In this document: piece by piece, positions 8,827 to 16,569 of the stretch
Layout: each line of letters opens with the position of its first letter
Numbering within the stretch: position 1 is the stretch's first letter
DNA from: Nocardia arizonensis
Lineage (GTDB): Bacteria; Actinomycetota; Actinomycetes; Mycobacteriales; Mycobacteriaceae
Direction: 5' to 3'
Length of the DNA stretch: 64,000 nucleotides
Assembly: GCF_001310275.1 (NCBI RefSeq)
Contig: NZ_LGYZ01000133.1
Span: 231,863-295,862 of the forward strand
The notes under the pieces: generated by a model
The model's database searches: none
What the model saw: only the letters and a program-made list of their open reading frames with translations
Told to the model about the DNA's origin: nothing
Program-made: the position numbers and the translations under genes

Positions 8827-10873
8827 AGTAGTACACGTTGGAACCCCGGTCAAACGCAAGTTTGGCCGGGGTTTCTGCTTGTCCGGCCTTGTTTCCGCTT
8901 TTGTGGCTGTTTCGCCTGGTTGTGACGGTTTCGGGCGTGAGGGCCGCGTCGTGGCCTTGTCCGGCAGTTCCGCGCCCGTCAGAGCGTGAAACGGCTCCTG
9001 CTATTCCCATCGCTGCTGCGTCGTCTGTCCTCGCGTGCGGCTGTGTGGATAGTGCTCGCCGGAACACCCCGAGCCCACCGATGTGGGGTGTGTGGACGCG
9101 GGTAGGAAGCATGGCGCTGCCACTGTTCGCGTCTGCCGCCTCGCGCTGTGCGTCGAATCCGCCAGCATCCTTCGCTTCGGTTGCCGCTTCCCTCACATCC
9201 GGGTGGTACCCCAACACCGCCCCGACGATCTCGCTCAGCTCCCCGCCTGCCAGTTCGGCCTCTTGCGGCGTCCAACCACTGCTGCTTGTGGCGCTGGTCG
9301 AAGCATCCGGGTCGTCGTGGCTGTCTATCGTGAGCCAGGCGAACATGGCGCTGTTGAGCAGTTGCCGGGCGGTACCGTCGGCTCGCTCGTAGAGGGTGCG
9401 GGCATGCGTCAGCAGGCCAAGCACAACGTCGAGCTGGGTATTGAGATCCGCCAGCTGGATGTCGGCGGTTTGGATGAGTCGTCGTGCGTCAGCGATCTCG
9501 GCCATGACGGCGGTCTGTCGCTGTTTGAGGTCTTCGACCGGGATGGCGTCAGCCATATACGCGTCGATCAGTTTCGTCTTCTGGCGTTCGAGTTGGATCA
9601 GGCGGCGACGCTGCTGTTCGGCGAGCTGAGTGTGTTGGTCGCGCAGTTGCTTGGCGTCGGCCAAGACTTCTTCGCGGATGCTGGCAATCTCGGTTTCACT
9701 GAACCGGATACGGCCCCAGCGCTCAGCCACCTTGTCCTCGATGGCACTGGCTGGAATGTAGGGCAAATCGCAGGTCGAGCGGCCGGTGTGCCGTCCCAGG
9801 CAGAAGAAATAGTCGTAGCGTCCGCCTTTGCCTCGGCTCCAGCCGTAGCCGATCCGTCCGCCACACCGCTGGCAGCGCAAGCTGCCCTTGAGATAATGCC
9901 CGTGCTTCCAGGAACGATCCCCGGCGATACGCCGTCCGGCCAGCACGTCTTGCACCTGCTGCCAGGTGATCTCATCCACCAGCGGCGGATGCTTGCCCTC
10001 GAACAGCACGCCCTTGAAGCGGATCAGGCCCTTGTAGTACGGATTGCTGAGTAGCCGGTGCAGTTGGGCGCGGCTGAGCGGTGTGCCGACATATTTCTTG
10101 GTCGGGCGGCTGCGCAGACCCCGTGCTTCCAGTTCGTCGCGTAGCGCCGCGATGCTCCACTCGCCAGTCGCGTACTGCTCGAATGCCCAGGCCATATGGT
10201 GGCCGCGTACTTCGTCGATGACCACGCTCTTGATGTCCGTACCGTCCACTCGGTGGACGACGTTGAGGTACCCGATGGGTGCCTGTCCCGGTGTGCCGCC
10301 ACGCTTGACCTTCTCACTCATGCCTTTCTTGGCTTCGGTGGAGAGGTTGCGAGAGTAGTACTCAGCAAACGACGCCACGATGCCGTGCATGAGCGTGCCC
10401 GCCGGGGTTTCGTCCACCATCTCCGACACCGATACCAACGTCGCCCCGGCTTGGCGGATGGCGAGGAGGATCGCCACGTCGTCGGCGCGGTCGCGGGCCA
10501 GCCGATCCAGCTTATGCACGATGACGTAATCCACGGGCGGCTGCGAGGGATCGGCCAAGCGTGCCAGCAAGGCTTGTAGCCCCGGCCGATCCGCCGACCG
10601 GGCCGAAGCCCCGGCATCCACGAACTCTTCGACCGCAGCGTCGAGTTCATGAGCGCGTTTGTGGCAGCTGGTGCGCTGCGCCGGGATCGAGTAGCCCTCG
10701 ATTTCACCGTCGCGCTTGGCTTGGCGCGCGGTGGAGACGCGCAGGTACACCAGGGCCAGCTTGGGGCGGAAGGGTTCGCCTCCGAGGGGTAGATCGCTCG
10801 GGCTGTTCGGGTCGTGGGACGGGAACGGCTCCTGCGGTGAAGCATGAGGATTGCGAGTGTTTCGTGTTGCCAT
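8750..10873 (-). CDS. Large serine recombinase (integrase) of the island
   Basis: The 707-residue protein has the domain order of large serine recombinases. The resolvase-type catalytic domain (about 35-190) has the nucleophile in YLRVSTARQ and VHKLDRLARDRADD. The recombinase domain (about 200-320) has GYLNV...EARGLRSRP...YYKGLIRFKG. A zinc ribbon has CQRCG...C...C (about 345-385). A coiled coil follows (about 400-480). Such enzymes join attP and attB without host cofactors. An unusual C-terminal extension of about 170 low-complexity residues ends in EDRGFEPLRALTQPAF, which is simply the antisense of tRNA-Ser. The stop at 8750 is therefore supplied by the tRNA gene, as expected if integration placed the integrase gene end against the chromosomal target. 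ATG 10873 has a strong AAAGGAGGTTATC ribosome site. Confidence 0.92.
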   Translation of the reverse strand: MATRNTRNPHASPQEPFPSHDPNSPSDLPLGGEPFRPKLALVYLRVSTARQAKRDGEIEGYSIPAQRTSCHKRAHELDAAVEEFVDAGASARSADRPGLQALLARLADPSQPPVDYVIVHKLDRLARDRADDVAILLAIRQAGATLVSVSEMVDETPAGTLMHGIVASFAEYYSRNLSTEAKKGMSEKVKRGGTPGQAPIGYLNVVHRVDGTDIKSVVIDEVRGHHMAWAFEQYATGEWSIAALRDELEARGLRSRPTKKYVGTPLSRAQLHRLLSNPYYKGLIRFKGVLFEGKHPPLVDEITWQQVQDVLAGRRIAGDRSWKHGHYLKGSLRCQRCGGRIGYGWSRGKGGRYDYFFCLGRHTGRSTCDLPYIPASAIEDKVAERWGRIRFSETEIASIREEVLADAKQLRDQHTQLAEQQRRRLIQLERQKTKLIDAYMADAIPVEDLKQRQTAVMAEIADARRLIQTADIQLADLNTQLDVVLGLLTHARTLYERADGTARQLLNSAMFAWLTIDSHDDPDASTSATSSSGWTPQEAELAGGELSEIVGAVLGYHPDVREAATEAKDAGGFDAQREAADANSGSAMLPTRVHTPHIGGLGVFRRALSTQPHARTDDAAAMGIAGAVSRSDGRGTAGQGHDAALTPETVTTRRNSHKSGNKAGQAETPAKLAFDRGSNVYYLAEDRGFEPLRALTQPAFQASAIGH
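8842..8873. terminator. Hairpin after tRNA-Ser(GGA)
   Basis: Arms AACCCCGGTCAAAC and GTTTGGCCGGGGTT (14 bp, one mismatch) enclose a GCAA loop and are followed by TTCTGCTT. It starts 15 bp after the tRNA and probably terminates it. The same DNA encodes part of the recombinase C-terminus on the other strand. Confidence 0.7.
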
Positions 10874-10948
10874 AGATAACCTCCTTTGCCGGGACTACGT
10901 TTCGGTATGGTCGGACGCGCGTCGGCGGAGGCTTCACCCGTTTACAAG

Positions 10949-10984
10949 GATAGGGAGGGTCGCCATGCGGCGACCCTCCCTATC
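10949..10984. repeat. Perfect 16-bp inverted repeat upstream of the recombinase
   Basis: The arms GATAGGGAGGGTCGCC and GGCGACCCTCCCTATC are perfectly complementary around a 4-nt loop. They begin 75 bp upstream of the recombinase ATG on its 5' side. No T-run follows on either strand. It could be a terminator insulating the integrase, an operator, or part of a recombination site. Confidence 0.7.
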
Positions 10985-11360
10985 TCGTGGAGTGAAAATT
11001 GTGTTTATTCGCGCTTTTGCGTGGTCGCCATACACCCTATTTTACAATCCCTTGCGGGTTTTGGGAAGAAAGGCGGGGAAACAATTTTGTTACGGCGCAA
11101 CGGGTTTGGGGAAAATAGGGATGGAAGACGATGATGGGGAATGCTTCCGGCGACAGCGGGCGGCAATCTTCTGCCGCTTTTGAGTGCGTTCTGTCCGGAG
11201 GACTCGGATGTGGGCGATGCCCGTGCGGGCTTCCGGCAGCGAGCCGTCGTGACGGTGGCCGTGGCCCGGTTGGTCTGTGGAGTCGAAGATGTGGCCACCA
11301 CGGTCGATCTGGGCGTATTCGTCCCGCTATTCGCGCCGCATCGACCTGGAAATCGTTCTG
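10985..11360. other. No supported gene
   Basis: About 375 bp without a convincing coding frame. The first 120 bp is AT-rich compared with its surroundings (runs of T and A such as ATTTTACAATCC and GGGGAAAATAGGG), which may reflect a promoter or foreign DNA. Overlapping short frames here have no ribosome site and arginine/serine-rich translations typical of non-coding high-GC DNA. Confidence 0.5.
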
Positions 11361-11417
11361 ACCTCAGCAGATTCCGACTTACGGGAGCCGAATGATGGTG
11401 CCCTATCGGGCACCACA
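11361..11417. repeat. 57-bp direct repeat C, left copy, with internal hairpin
   Basis: This copy and the one at 12131-12187 are the same length and differ at 11 of 57 positions. Each ends in an 8-bp stem TGGTGCCC / GGGCACCA with a 4-nt loop. The loop sequence differs (TATC here, TCAT in the other copy) while the stem is conserved, which suggests selection on the hairpin. The two copies bracket the DUF2441 gene. Confidence 0.75.
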
Positions 11418-11530
11418 ACCAGATGCGTGAACCTGTCGGCGCAGCGGCGTATGTTCCTGAGCGAGGCGGCCCCAGATCCACCGCGATCTGCGATCGCCTC
11501 GCCGAAGCCGAACCGCCAGAACGGATCATC

Positions 11531-12070
11531 ATGCCGACGTACTACCACCTCGATCGAGGACACCGACTCCAAGAAGGTGCGGTCATCGAGCGTTCACGCA
11601 ATACATCGCCGAAATGGTTTGACGATGGCTTGTCGTTGCACGGCGAGTCATATTTGCGCGGAACGTTTCAGACGAAGATTATCAATGACAAGGGCAAAGA
11701 GCGGTTCGCGGTCGATCAATGTACGAGCCTCGAACTGTTGTGGGAGCTGGTGCGATTGAATAAGTTCCAAGGCGCACCGTCTCGACTCCAGTCCTTCTTC
11801 GCGTTCGAGAGCTTGGACGATGCACGCCAGTTCCAAGCCTTGAAGCAGTGCGGAACGATCTGGGAAGTCGAAACCGCAGATCCGGGATTTCGTGCCGACA
11901 TGTCGCTGCTTCAGACCCTGCCCGAAACAGGGGACGTCCTTCAACTCGCCGACATCTACTGGGCTCAGTTCGAGGGCTACGACCGGTCAGGGATGCCAAC
12001 CGAATGGGGGCCGCCGGTCTGGGAAGTCCTCCTGAGCGCACCGGTGCGTGTCGTACGGGCAGTGGGATAG
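11531..12070 (+). CDS. DUF2441-like protein
   Basis: The 179-residue product begins MPTYYHLDRGHRLQEG. Its pattern fits the DUF2441 family as I remember it: an early YH dyad, an ELVRL...APSRLQSFFAFESLDDARQF segment in the middle, then FRADMSLLQ and a LADIYWAQF segment near the end. I believe that family has been linked to the ADP-ribosyltransferase fold; this is from memory and not shown here. No partner gene overlaps it, so a toxin, defence or host-modifying role is only a possibility. The gene is isolated between two 57-bp repeats and is less GC-rich than the core genome. Confidence 0.6.
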   Translation: MPTYYHLDRGHRLQEGAVIERSRNTSPKWFDDGLSLHGESYLRGTFQTKIINDKGKERFAVDQCTSLELLWELVRLNKFQGAPSRLQSFFAFESLDDARQFQALKQCGTIWEVETADPGFRADMSLLQTLPETGDVLQLADIYWAQFEGYDRSGMPTEWGPPVWEVLLSAPVRVVRAVG

Positions 12071-12130
12071 CAGGCAGCGTCACCCCACCCTCTCGACCAC
12101 CCCTTCGCCCTGACATACAAACCCGCATCC

Positions 12131-12187
12131 ACCTCGCTGGATGCCGTCTTGCGGAAGCCGAATGATGGTGCCCTCATGGGCACCACA
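12131..12187. repeat. 57-bp direct repeat C, right copy, with internal hairpin
   Basis: Second copy of the repeat at 11361-11417, starting 61 bp after the DUF2441 stop codon and in the same orientation. It has the same 8-bp stem with a different 4-nt loop. Position after a stop codon would fit a terminator, but no T-run follows and the upstream copy sits before the gene. Confidence 0.75.
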
Positions 12188-12518
12188 GAACACTGCCCGT
12201 CAACGAATGCCGGTGCGCCCTCGGCGTCGTGGTGGAGGCTGTCCGTCATGGCGGATGCCGCCTGATCGACGTGCCGGAGTCCGTTGAACAGGTGCTCGCC
12301 CGTCGCCGCGTTCACCAACAAGAAGAGATGCAGGAAACCCCCATCAGTCGTTGTACGAACACGGCTGGATCTGGGCTGTGACCGGGGCTAGCGGTGAAGC
12401 AGAAGACGACGTGATGCGACGGGCGAAGCGGTCACTCCTGACCGGCTTTCTGTTTGATCCGGCCATCGCTTCTTCCGATCTGCTTCACATCATCGCCGGA
12501 AACCAAGCGATTGCTTAG
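12180..12518 (+). pseudogene. Decayed ORF of unknown function
   Basis: Two coding-looking stretches lie in different frames. The first (about 12187-12355) reads VVVEAVRHGGCRLIDVPESV... and runs to a stop. The second (about 12350-12518) reads LYEHGWIWAVTGASGEAEDD... and ends IAGNQAIA before a TAG. There is no intact frame joining them and no ribosome site. This looks like a frameshifted remnant. I do not recognise the family. Confidence 0.3.
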
Positions 12519-12580
12519 CACTGCGGGAGCCGGTTTGGAAGAGGAGTGATTCATCTCACAATCGGAAGTTACTGATCAGC

Positions 12581-12665
12581 ATCCACAGCAAATGACTGAG
12601 GAAATGGTCGAACAACGGTTCGAAAGCCGGATTTATCCACAGTCTGTTAACAAAACCATCCACAG
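12581..12665 (+). other. Three DnaA-box-like motifs in an AT-richer stretch
   Basis: The octamer ATCCACAG occurs three times on the same strand, at 12581, 12635 and 12658. The middle copy lies in TTATCCACA, a perfect match to the classical DnaA box; the others have one mismatch in the flanking bases. The surrounding 200 bp contains no gene. It may be a relic of an origin or a DnaA-responsive site; three motifs are few for an origin. Confidence 0.4.
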
Positions 12666-12736
12666 CTCACAAATGACCAGGTAGACGTGGACTTACATCC
12701 GTGTCATTCGTCGGGTATATGCTGTGCCAAGCACGC

Positions 12737-12780
12737 GACTACGGAGTCGAAATCCCTGGTCGGGCTTCCGCTCCGTAGTC
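12737..12780 (+). repeat. Inverted repeat in the leader of the DUF3892 gene
   Basis: Arms GACTACGGAG and CTCCGTAGTC (10 bp, perfect) enclose 24 nt. It lies about 160 bp upstream of the DUF3892 start, with no gene in between. It could be a folded 5' leader, an operator, or a terminator lacking a T-run. Confidence 0.6.
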
Positions 12781-12941
12781 AACGTGGTTCTGCTTGCGTA
12801 GGGCAGGCCACGAAGCTACCAAGAGTCGTAGCGCTGCGCTAATTGAACGCGCCAGTTTGCTGGGAAGTCTCCGGTTTCGGACGTGCTCGGAGATGCCTTC
12901 CCTGGTATCTCCGTCAGCCCAACCGGAAGGACGGAGACCTC

Positions 12942-13226
12942 ATGGCCATCCGTATCACTGAAGTCCACCTCGAAGGTGGCAATACGCATGAGCACATTCA
13001 GTTGCTCAAGTGGATCGAAGACGGGACCGGCAACTCCGATACGTGGACCAGGGCGCGTCTCGTCACCTGGATCGAAGACAAAGGCGGCCATGCCTACGTC
13101 CAGCAGCCGGGAACGAAGCCTGCCACGGTTGAGGTGAAGACGCCGGGCAACGGTCGGCCGAAGTACCTCCAGACTCGGCCGGACGGAGATCCGAGAAACA
13201 ACCTGCTCAACTTGCCGAAGTTCTGA
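12942..13226 (+). CDS. DUF3892 domain-containing protein
   Basis: The chosen ATG at 12942 follows a GGAAGGACGGAGA ribosome site and gives 94 residues: MAIRITEVHLEGGNTHEHIQLLKWIEDG, then HAYVQQPGTKPATVEVK, and LQTRPDGDPRNNLLNLP at the end. This is the pattern of DUF3892, a small domain found alone in actinobacterial accessory regions. The function is unknown. An in-frame extension back to 12843 lacks a ribosome site. Confidence 0.7.
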   Translation: MAIRITEVHLEGGNTHEHIQLLKWIEDGTGNSDTWTRARLVTWIEDKGGHAYVQQPGTKPATVEVKTPGNGRPKYLQTRPDGDPRNNLLNLPKF

Positions 13227-13435
13227 CCTGACGGCACTTCGCCATCACAAATGGCCGGGCAACCCGCTGGAACCTACCGAAATCAGGCAGTTTCGGCGGG
13301 TTGTTCGTCGTCAGCAACGACGGTACGCAGGCGGTCAGTAACACCGCTGGCCAACAACGCACCACCACTTCCGCGATTCACAGCCGTGAAGATGCGGAAA
13401 GACCGAATCTTGATCTTTCATCTAGGATTAACGCC

Positions 13436-14200
13436 GTGACTGGCCCTCTCGACATCACCGACCTCCATGTTCCCGTGACTGTGGCGGTGGAGGACGGATC
13501 GGTTGGTGGTATATCGTTCCCTCCTGAGCGCCCCGCCTCGCTGACGGATGCCGAAACGATTCGTGCTAACGATTGGCAGGCGTTCCAGACGTTGCCTCGG
13601 CTTGACGACCATTGGACGCGGAAGGTCTGGGAACCGGATTACGCCGCCTACTACTGGTATCTGACCTTCACCGATCCGGCACTCGTGCGTCTTGTCGAGC
13701 AGAGTCAGTCACGCCTTGATACGACGCATCTGAGTTTGGTGCCAGCCGACGGCCTTCACCTGACAGTCCTGAAAGTGGGTGCGGCCGAAGGCATTACAGT
13801 ATCCGAGATGGAGGCCATCGTCGCAACTGCCGATGAACAGTTGGCCGAGATGGATGCATTCTCGCTGGATGTTGGCCCGCTGGCTGGTTCGCCCAGCGCA
13901 ATTCGCTTCTCGGTGACACCCTGGGATTGCCTGGTTGACCTGCACGCTCGACTCACCACAAGCCTGGCCACAGTACGACCAGAGTTCCGGCCGAAGCCGA
14001 CCTCCCGATTTCGCCCGCACCTCGGCATTGCCTACAACAAGACGCCGCGCGACGCGACACCGGTCATCAGAGAGATTGCGGCACTGCGCGACTTGCCATC
14101 GGCGACCGTGCTGGTGGACGCCGTCAAGCTGGTGCGGCTGTGGCGCACCGATCACCGCTATGAGTGGGATGAGTGCGCGGTCATCACTCTTCGGCCGTAG
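13436..14200 (+). CDS. 2H phosphoesterase / 2'-5' RNA ligase family protein
   Basis: From GTG 13436 the product has 254 residues. The two catalytic 2H motifs appear as LHLTVLKV (about residue 103) and RPHLGIAY (about residue 195). The second motif has G where many members have S/T. Family members hydrolyse or form 2'-5' or cyclic phosphodiester bonds in RNA and small nucleotides; some eukaryotic and phage relatives degrade signalling oligonucleotides. Here the 3' end overlaps the stop of the convergent HTH/TPR regulator by 17 bp. Substrate is unknown. Confidence 0.8.
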   Translation: MTGPLDITDLHVPVTVAVEDGSVGGISFPPERPASLTDAETIRANDWQAFQTLPRLDDHWTRKVWEPDYAAYYWYLTFTDPALVRLVEQSQSRLDTTHLSLVPADGLHLTVLKVGAAEGITVSEMEAIVATADEQLAEMDAFSLDVGPLAGSPSAIRFSVTPWDCLVDLHARLTTSLATVRPEFRPKPTSRFRPHLGIAYNKTPRDATPVIREIAALRDLPSATVLVDAVKLVRLWRTDHRYEWDECAVITLRP

Positions 14201-15524
14201 CCCTGTCAGGTGACGCAACCGTTCGTGCTTTGGCTGACCATTCGCGCAGTTCATCCGCGTAGTCCTTGGCCTTGCGGACGTCAACCATCGTCACGACGTC
14301 GGCGAGGTCGTGGGCACGCTGCCACACCGACCGGATGGGCCGGTCTTGAGAAGCGTTGAGCGCTTCGACGCCGAGATCCATCGCATGTTCGACGTCGCGA
14401 TCAGGCTGACGCACCAGTGCCGTGGCTACATCCAGGCGAACCAGCGACCGGCTCCATACCGAGTCCGATGCATTGACGTGTGCTTCAACCTGCTGGCCGT
14501 AGGTGAGTGTCTGCTCGTAGTCGCCAGCTGAGAGATACGCCGTGGCCGCGTTGGCCTCCAAGCGTGCCTCGCTGTACGGCTGGAACGACAAAGCTGGGGT
14601 CAGGCCGGGCGGCGTCTCGACGGACGAAGCGATTGACATCGCCGCCTCAACTGCGCGTTCGACACCCTTCGCATCTCCGATCTTCCCCAGCGCTCGGGCT
14701 AATCCGTTCGTGTAGAGGCGGATCGCCTGCGCAGTATCGCCCACGAGCCGAATTCCTTCCTCGGCAAGTCCAACCGCAGTCGTGTACTCCTCTTGGTAGT
14801 AGGCGCAGAAGCTCTGCGTCCCTTTGACCCACGCTTGCAGCTCAACATCTCGAATGAACTCGGCGATCCTCAGTGCTTCCCGGCTGTACATGTTCGCGGC
14901 GTGGAACCGCCCGCGGTTGACCGCCATATAGCCGAGTGCACCCGCAAGCTGTCCGTCCAATCTGTACAGGCGTTGCAGCTGCACTGGCTGATGGCACTGT
15001 TCCAGGAGTGAATTGACCTCTTGGCGCAGGGAACGCACCTCAGGTGCCAGACGGACCGGTCCTTCCAGTTCGTAGCGACCAAGCACGTCCGCAAGCGCCA
15101 CGTCGATGACATCAATGACAGCCTCGTCAACGTCGAAGGCGTGCAGTCTGCTCATCCGCCGGACAATCTCCGCCGGAGGTTCAAAGACATCGCTGCTACT
15201 TGTCGCTGTGGCCACTGTGATTGACGCTGCGGGCACTTCATACTGCCGGGTAGTGGACGGATGCCGCCTCCGCCAAACATCCTCTCCCTCCCCAACAATC
15301 TCCTCGAACCTGGCCCGGTCGTCGTCGGATGCCCGCGACTGGTAGGTCGTATCCAGAATCGCCTGGGTGTTGGAGCGCGGCACGACGGCACTCAGACCAC
15401 TGCGCCAGTTGGCGACGGTGGTCGTCTCTAGCCCGAGCAGTGCAGCGAATTCCCGCACCGACCGTCTCATCGCTTCTTGCAAAGCGGCTGCTTCAAATCC
15501 TGTCCATTCCCGCCCTCGTACCAT
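14184..15524 (-). CDS. HTH/TPR-type transcriptional regulator
   Basis: The 446-residue protein has an N-terminal helix-turn-helix (residues about 15-55, SVREFAALLGLETTTVANWRSG). A linker follows, then about 300 residues of helical repeats with TPR-like spacing (AALGYMAVNRGRFHAANMYSREALRIAE, TNGLARALGKIGDAKGVERAVEAAM). This architecture is common in actinomycetes, where such proteins often sense peptides or small molecules and regulate adjacent genes. Upstream lies a 260-bp divergent region with repeated GGTACC palindromes and then two small paralogous genes. It probably regulates those genes, itself, or the cluster beginning at 16.6 kb; that link is inferred from position. Confidence 0.8.
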   Translation of the reverse strand: MVRGREWTGFEAAALQEAMRRSVREFAALLGLETTTVANWRSGLSAVVPRSNTQAILDTTYQSRASDDDRARFEEIVGEGEDVWRRRHPSTTRQYEVPAASITVATATSSSDVFEPPAEIVRRMSRLHAFDVDEAVIDVIDVALADVLGRYELEGPVRLAPEVRSLRQEVNSLLEQCHQPVQLQRLYRLDGQLAGALGYMAVNRGRFHAANMYSREALRIAEFIRDVELQAWVKGTQSFCAYYQEEYTTAVGLAEEGIRLVGDTAQAIRLYTNGLARALGKIGDAKGVERAVEAAMSIASSVETPPGLTPALSFQPYSEARLEANAATAYLSAGDYEQTLTYGQQVEAHVNASDSVWSRSLVRLDVATALVRQPDRDVEHAMDLGVEALNASQDRPIRSVWQRAHDLADVVTMVDVRKAKDYADELREWSAKARTVASPDRATAEE

Positions 15525-15581
15525 CGCCCCTACCTACCGCTTTTCGGTCCTGAACTGGGCAAACCCTTACCTAACGCCAAC

Positions 15582-15740
15582 GGTACCCCAACACCGGGCG
15601 AGTCCGGCCCAAACCCCTTGTGAGCCAGGCTCAGAAGCGGTACCCGGTACCGGGCTGACGCCTGGAACCCCCCCGTCCGGCGCACCGGCCGCCCTGCGGT
15701 GTGGCAGGCCGGTGGCGAAACGCCCCCGGTGCCGGGTACC
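15582..15740. promoter_or_regulatory. Divergent promoter region with repeated GGTACC palindromes
   Basis: Between the HTH/TPR gene and the small gene at 15784 the hexamer GGTACC occurs four times (15582, 15639, 15646, 15735). Two copies overlap in a run containing the 12-bp perfect palindrome CCCGGTACCGGG at 15643-15654. Such clustering suggests an operator for the adjacent regulator. The -10 and -35 elements are not clear. Confidence 0.45.
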
Positions 15741-15783
15741 TCCGTCAATTTCGCTTGCTCTTGTTCAGCTACGGAGGATTCCG

Positions 15784-15999
15784 GTGACCACGAATTCGCT
15801 TGCCATGTACCAACTCATTGCCATGACGCGGCAGGAGGCCCACGCCACACCGCTCTCGCCGTTCACGATCGAACAGGCGCATGTAGTCATGCAGTTCCAT
15901 GTGGCCTGCCGGGCGAATCAGTGCCCGCGCAAGGGCGCCGCGTTGGATGCGCTCGTGGCGGCGGAACGGGTGATCCTCGACCCGACGAAGCCGCAGTAG
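15784..15999 (+). CDS. Small protein with CR-x3-C-x-RK motif
   Basis: From GTG 15784, preceded by ACGGAGGATT, the product has 71 residues. It contains FTIEQAHVVMQFHVACRANQ followed by C-P-RK and AALDALVAAERVI. The same pattern recurs in the C-terminal part of the next gene, so the two are paralogues. The two cysteines and the upstream histidine could bind a metal, but this is not shown. I do not recognise a named family. Similar small proteins seem to accompany HTH regulators in nocardiae; that is an impression from memory. Confidence 0.65.
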   Translation: MTTNSLAMYQLIAMTRQEAHATPLSPFTIEQAHVVMQFHVACRANQCPRKGAALDALVAAERVILDPTKPQ

Positions 16000-16014
16000 T
16001 GGGCAGGAAGCGAG

Positions 16015-16386
16015 ATGCTCATGCCGACATGGCTGAACCTGTTCCTCGCCGGAATCGCTGGCGTCGCGGCCATCGGACTGCTGGTGGGCATCATGGCGCT
16101 GGCAACCAGTTTGGGCCGCGATCCAGACGGCGGCATGGCCAGCAGGCCGGCGCCAGCCAGGGATTCGGCATCAGGCCCGGCGACTAACGAGTCCGCCGCG
16201 GACATCTGGCCGCATTCCTGGACACACGACGCACCGGCCGAACCGCTCACAGCCGACGAAGCTCACCACGAGATGCAGGTGCATCGGACGTGTCGCCTGG
16301 ATGGCTGTGCGCGAAAGACTGCCGCCTTCCGCACGCTCATCGAGGCCGGACGGGTGACGCCGGATACGGGGCGGCAGAAGTATTGA
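16015..16386 (+). CDS. Membrane-anchored small protein with CR-x3-C-x-RK motif
   Basis: The 123-residue product has an N-terminal membrane helix (LFLAGIAGVAAIGLLVGIMALATSL), a linker of about 50 residues and a C-terminal domain LTADEAHHEMQVHRTCRLDG followed by C-A-RK and AAFRTLIEAGRV. That domain is paralogous to the protein encoded 15 bp upstream, so the pair arose by duplication and one copy gained a membrane anchor. They form a likely two-gene operon facing away from the HTH/TPR regulator. Function unknown. Start 16015 and 16021 are both possible. Confidence 0.65.
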   Translation: MLMPTWLNLFLAGIAGVAAIGLLVGIMALATSLGRDPDGGMASRPAPARDSASGPATNESAADIWPHSWTHDAPAEPLTADEAHHEMQVHRTCRLDGCARKTAAFRTLIEAGRVTPDTGRQKY

Positions 16387-16569
16387 GGAAACGGGTGTCG
16401 ACACGCGGACGCGACGGTGGTGCAGTCGGTTTAGAGATGCGCCCACTCCGGCACCTCGCGACGAGTTTCGGTCGGGGGACTCGTCATGCCGAGACGGGAC
16501 GGTGCGAATGATGAGAGGGCCTGACGTAGCCACAGCCTGAGCCGACTTTCAGACATCTTCCAGCAAATG

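Noticed and set aside
8830..8845. ACACGTTGGAAC next to tRNA-Ser resembles the reverse complement of part of repeat A (ACAACGTTGGAACA), suggesting paired attachment sites.
   Set aside because: The shared exact part is only 9 bp and needs gaps elsewhere; chance is too likely without an empty site.
11131..11395. Small plus-strand ORFs between the recombinase and the DUF2441 gene.
   Set aside because: Several frames are open at once, none with a ribosome site or recognisable pattern; typical of non-coding high-GC DNA.
12581..12665. Chromosomal replication origin.
   Set aside because: dnaA, dnaN, rpmH and parAB are not nearby and only three boxes are present; reported only as a motif cluster.
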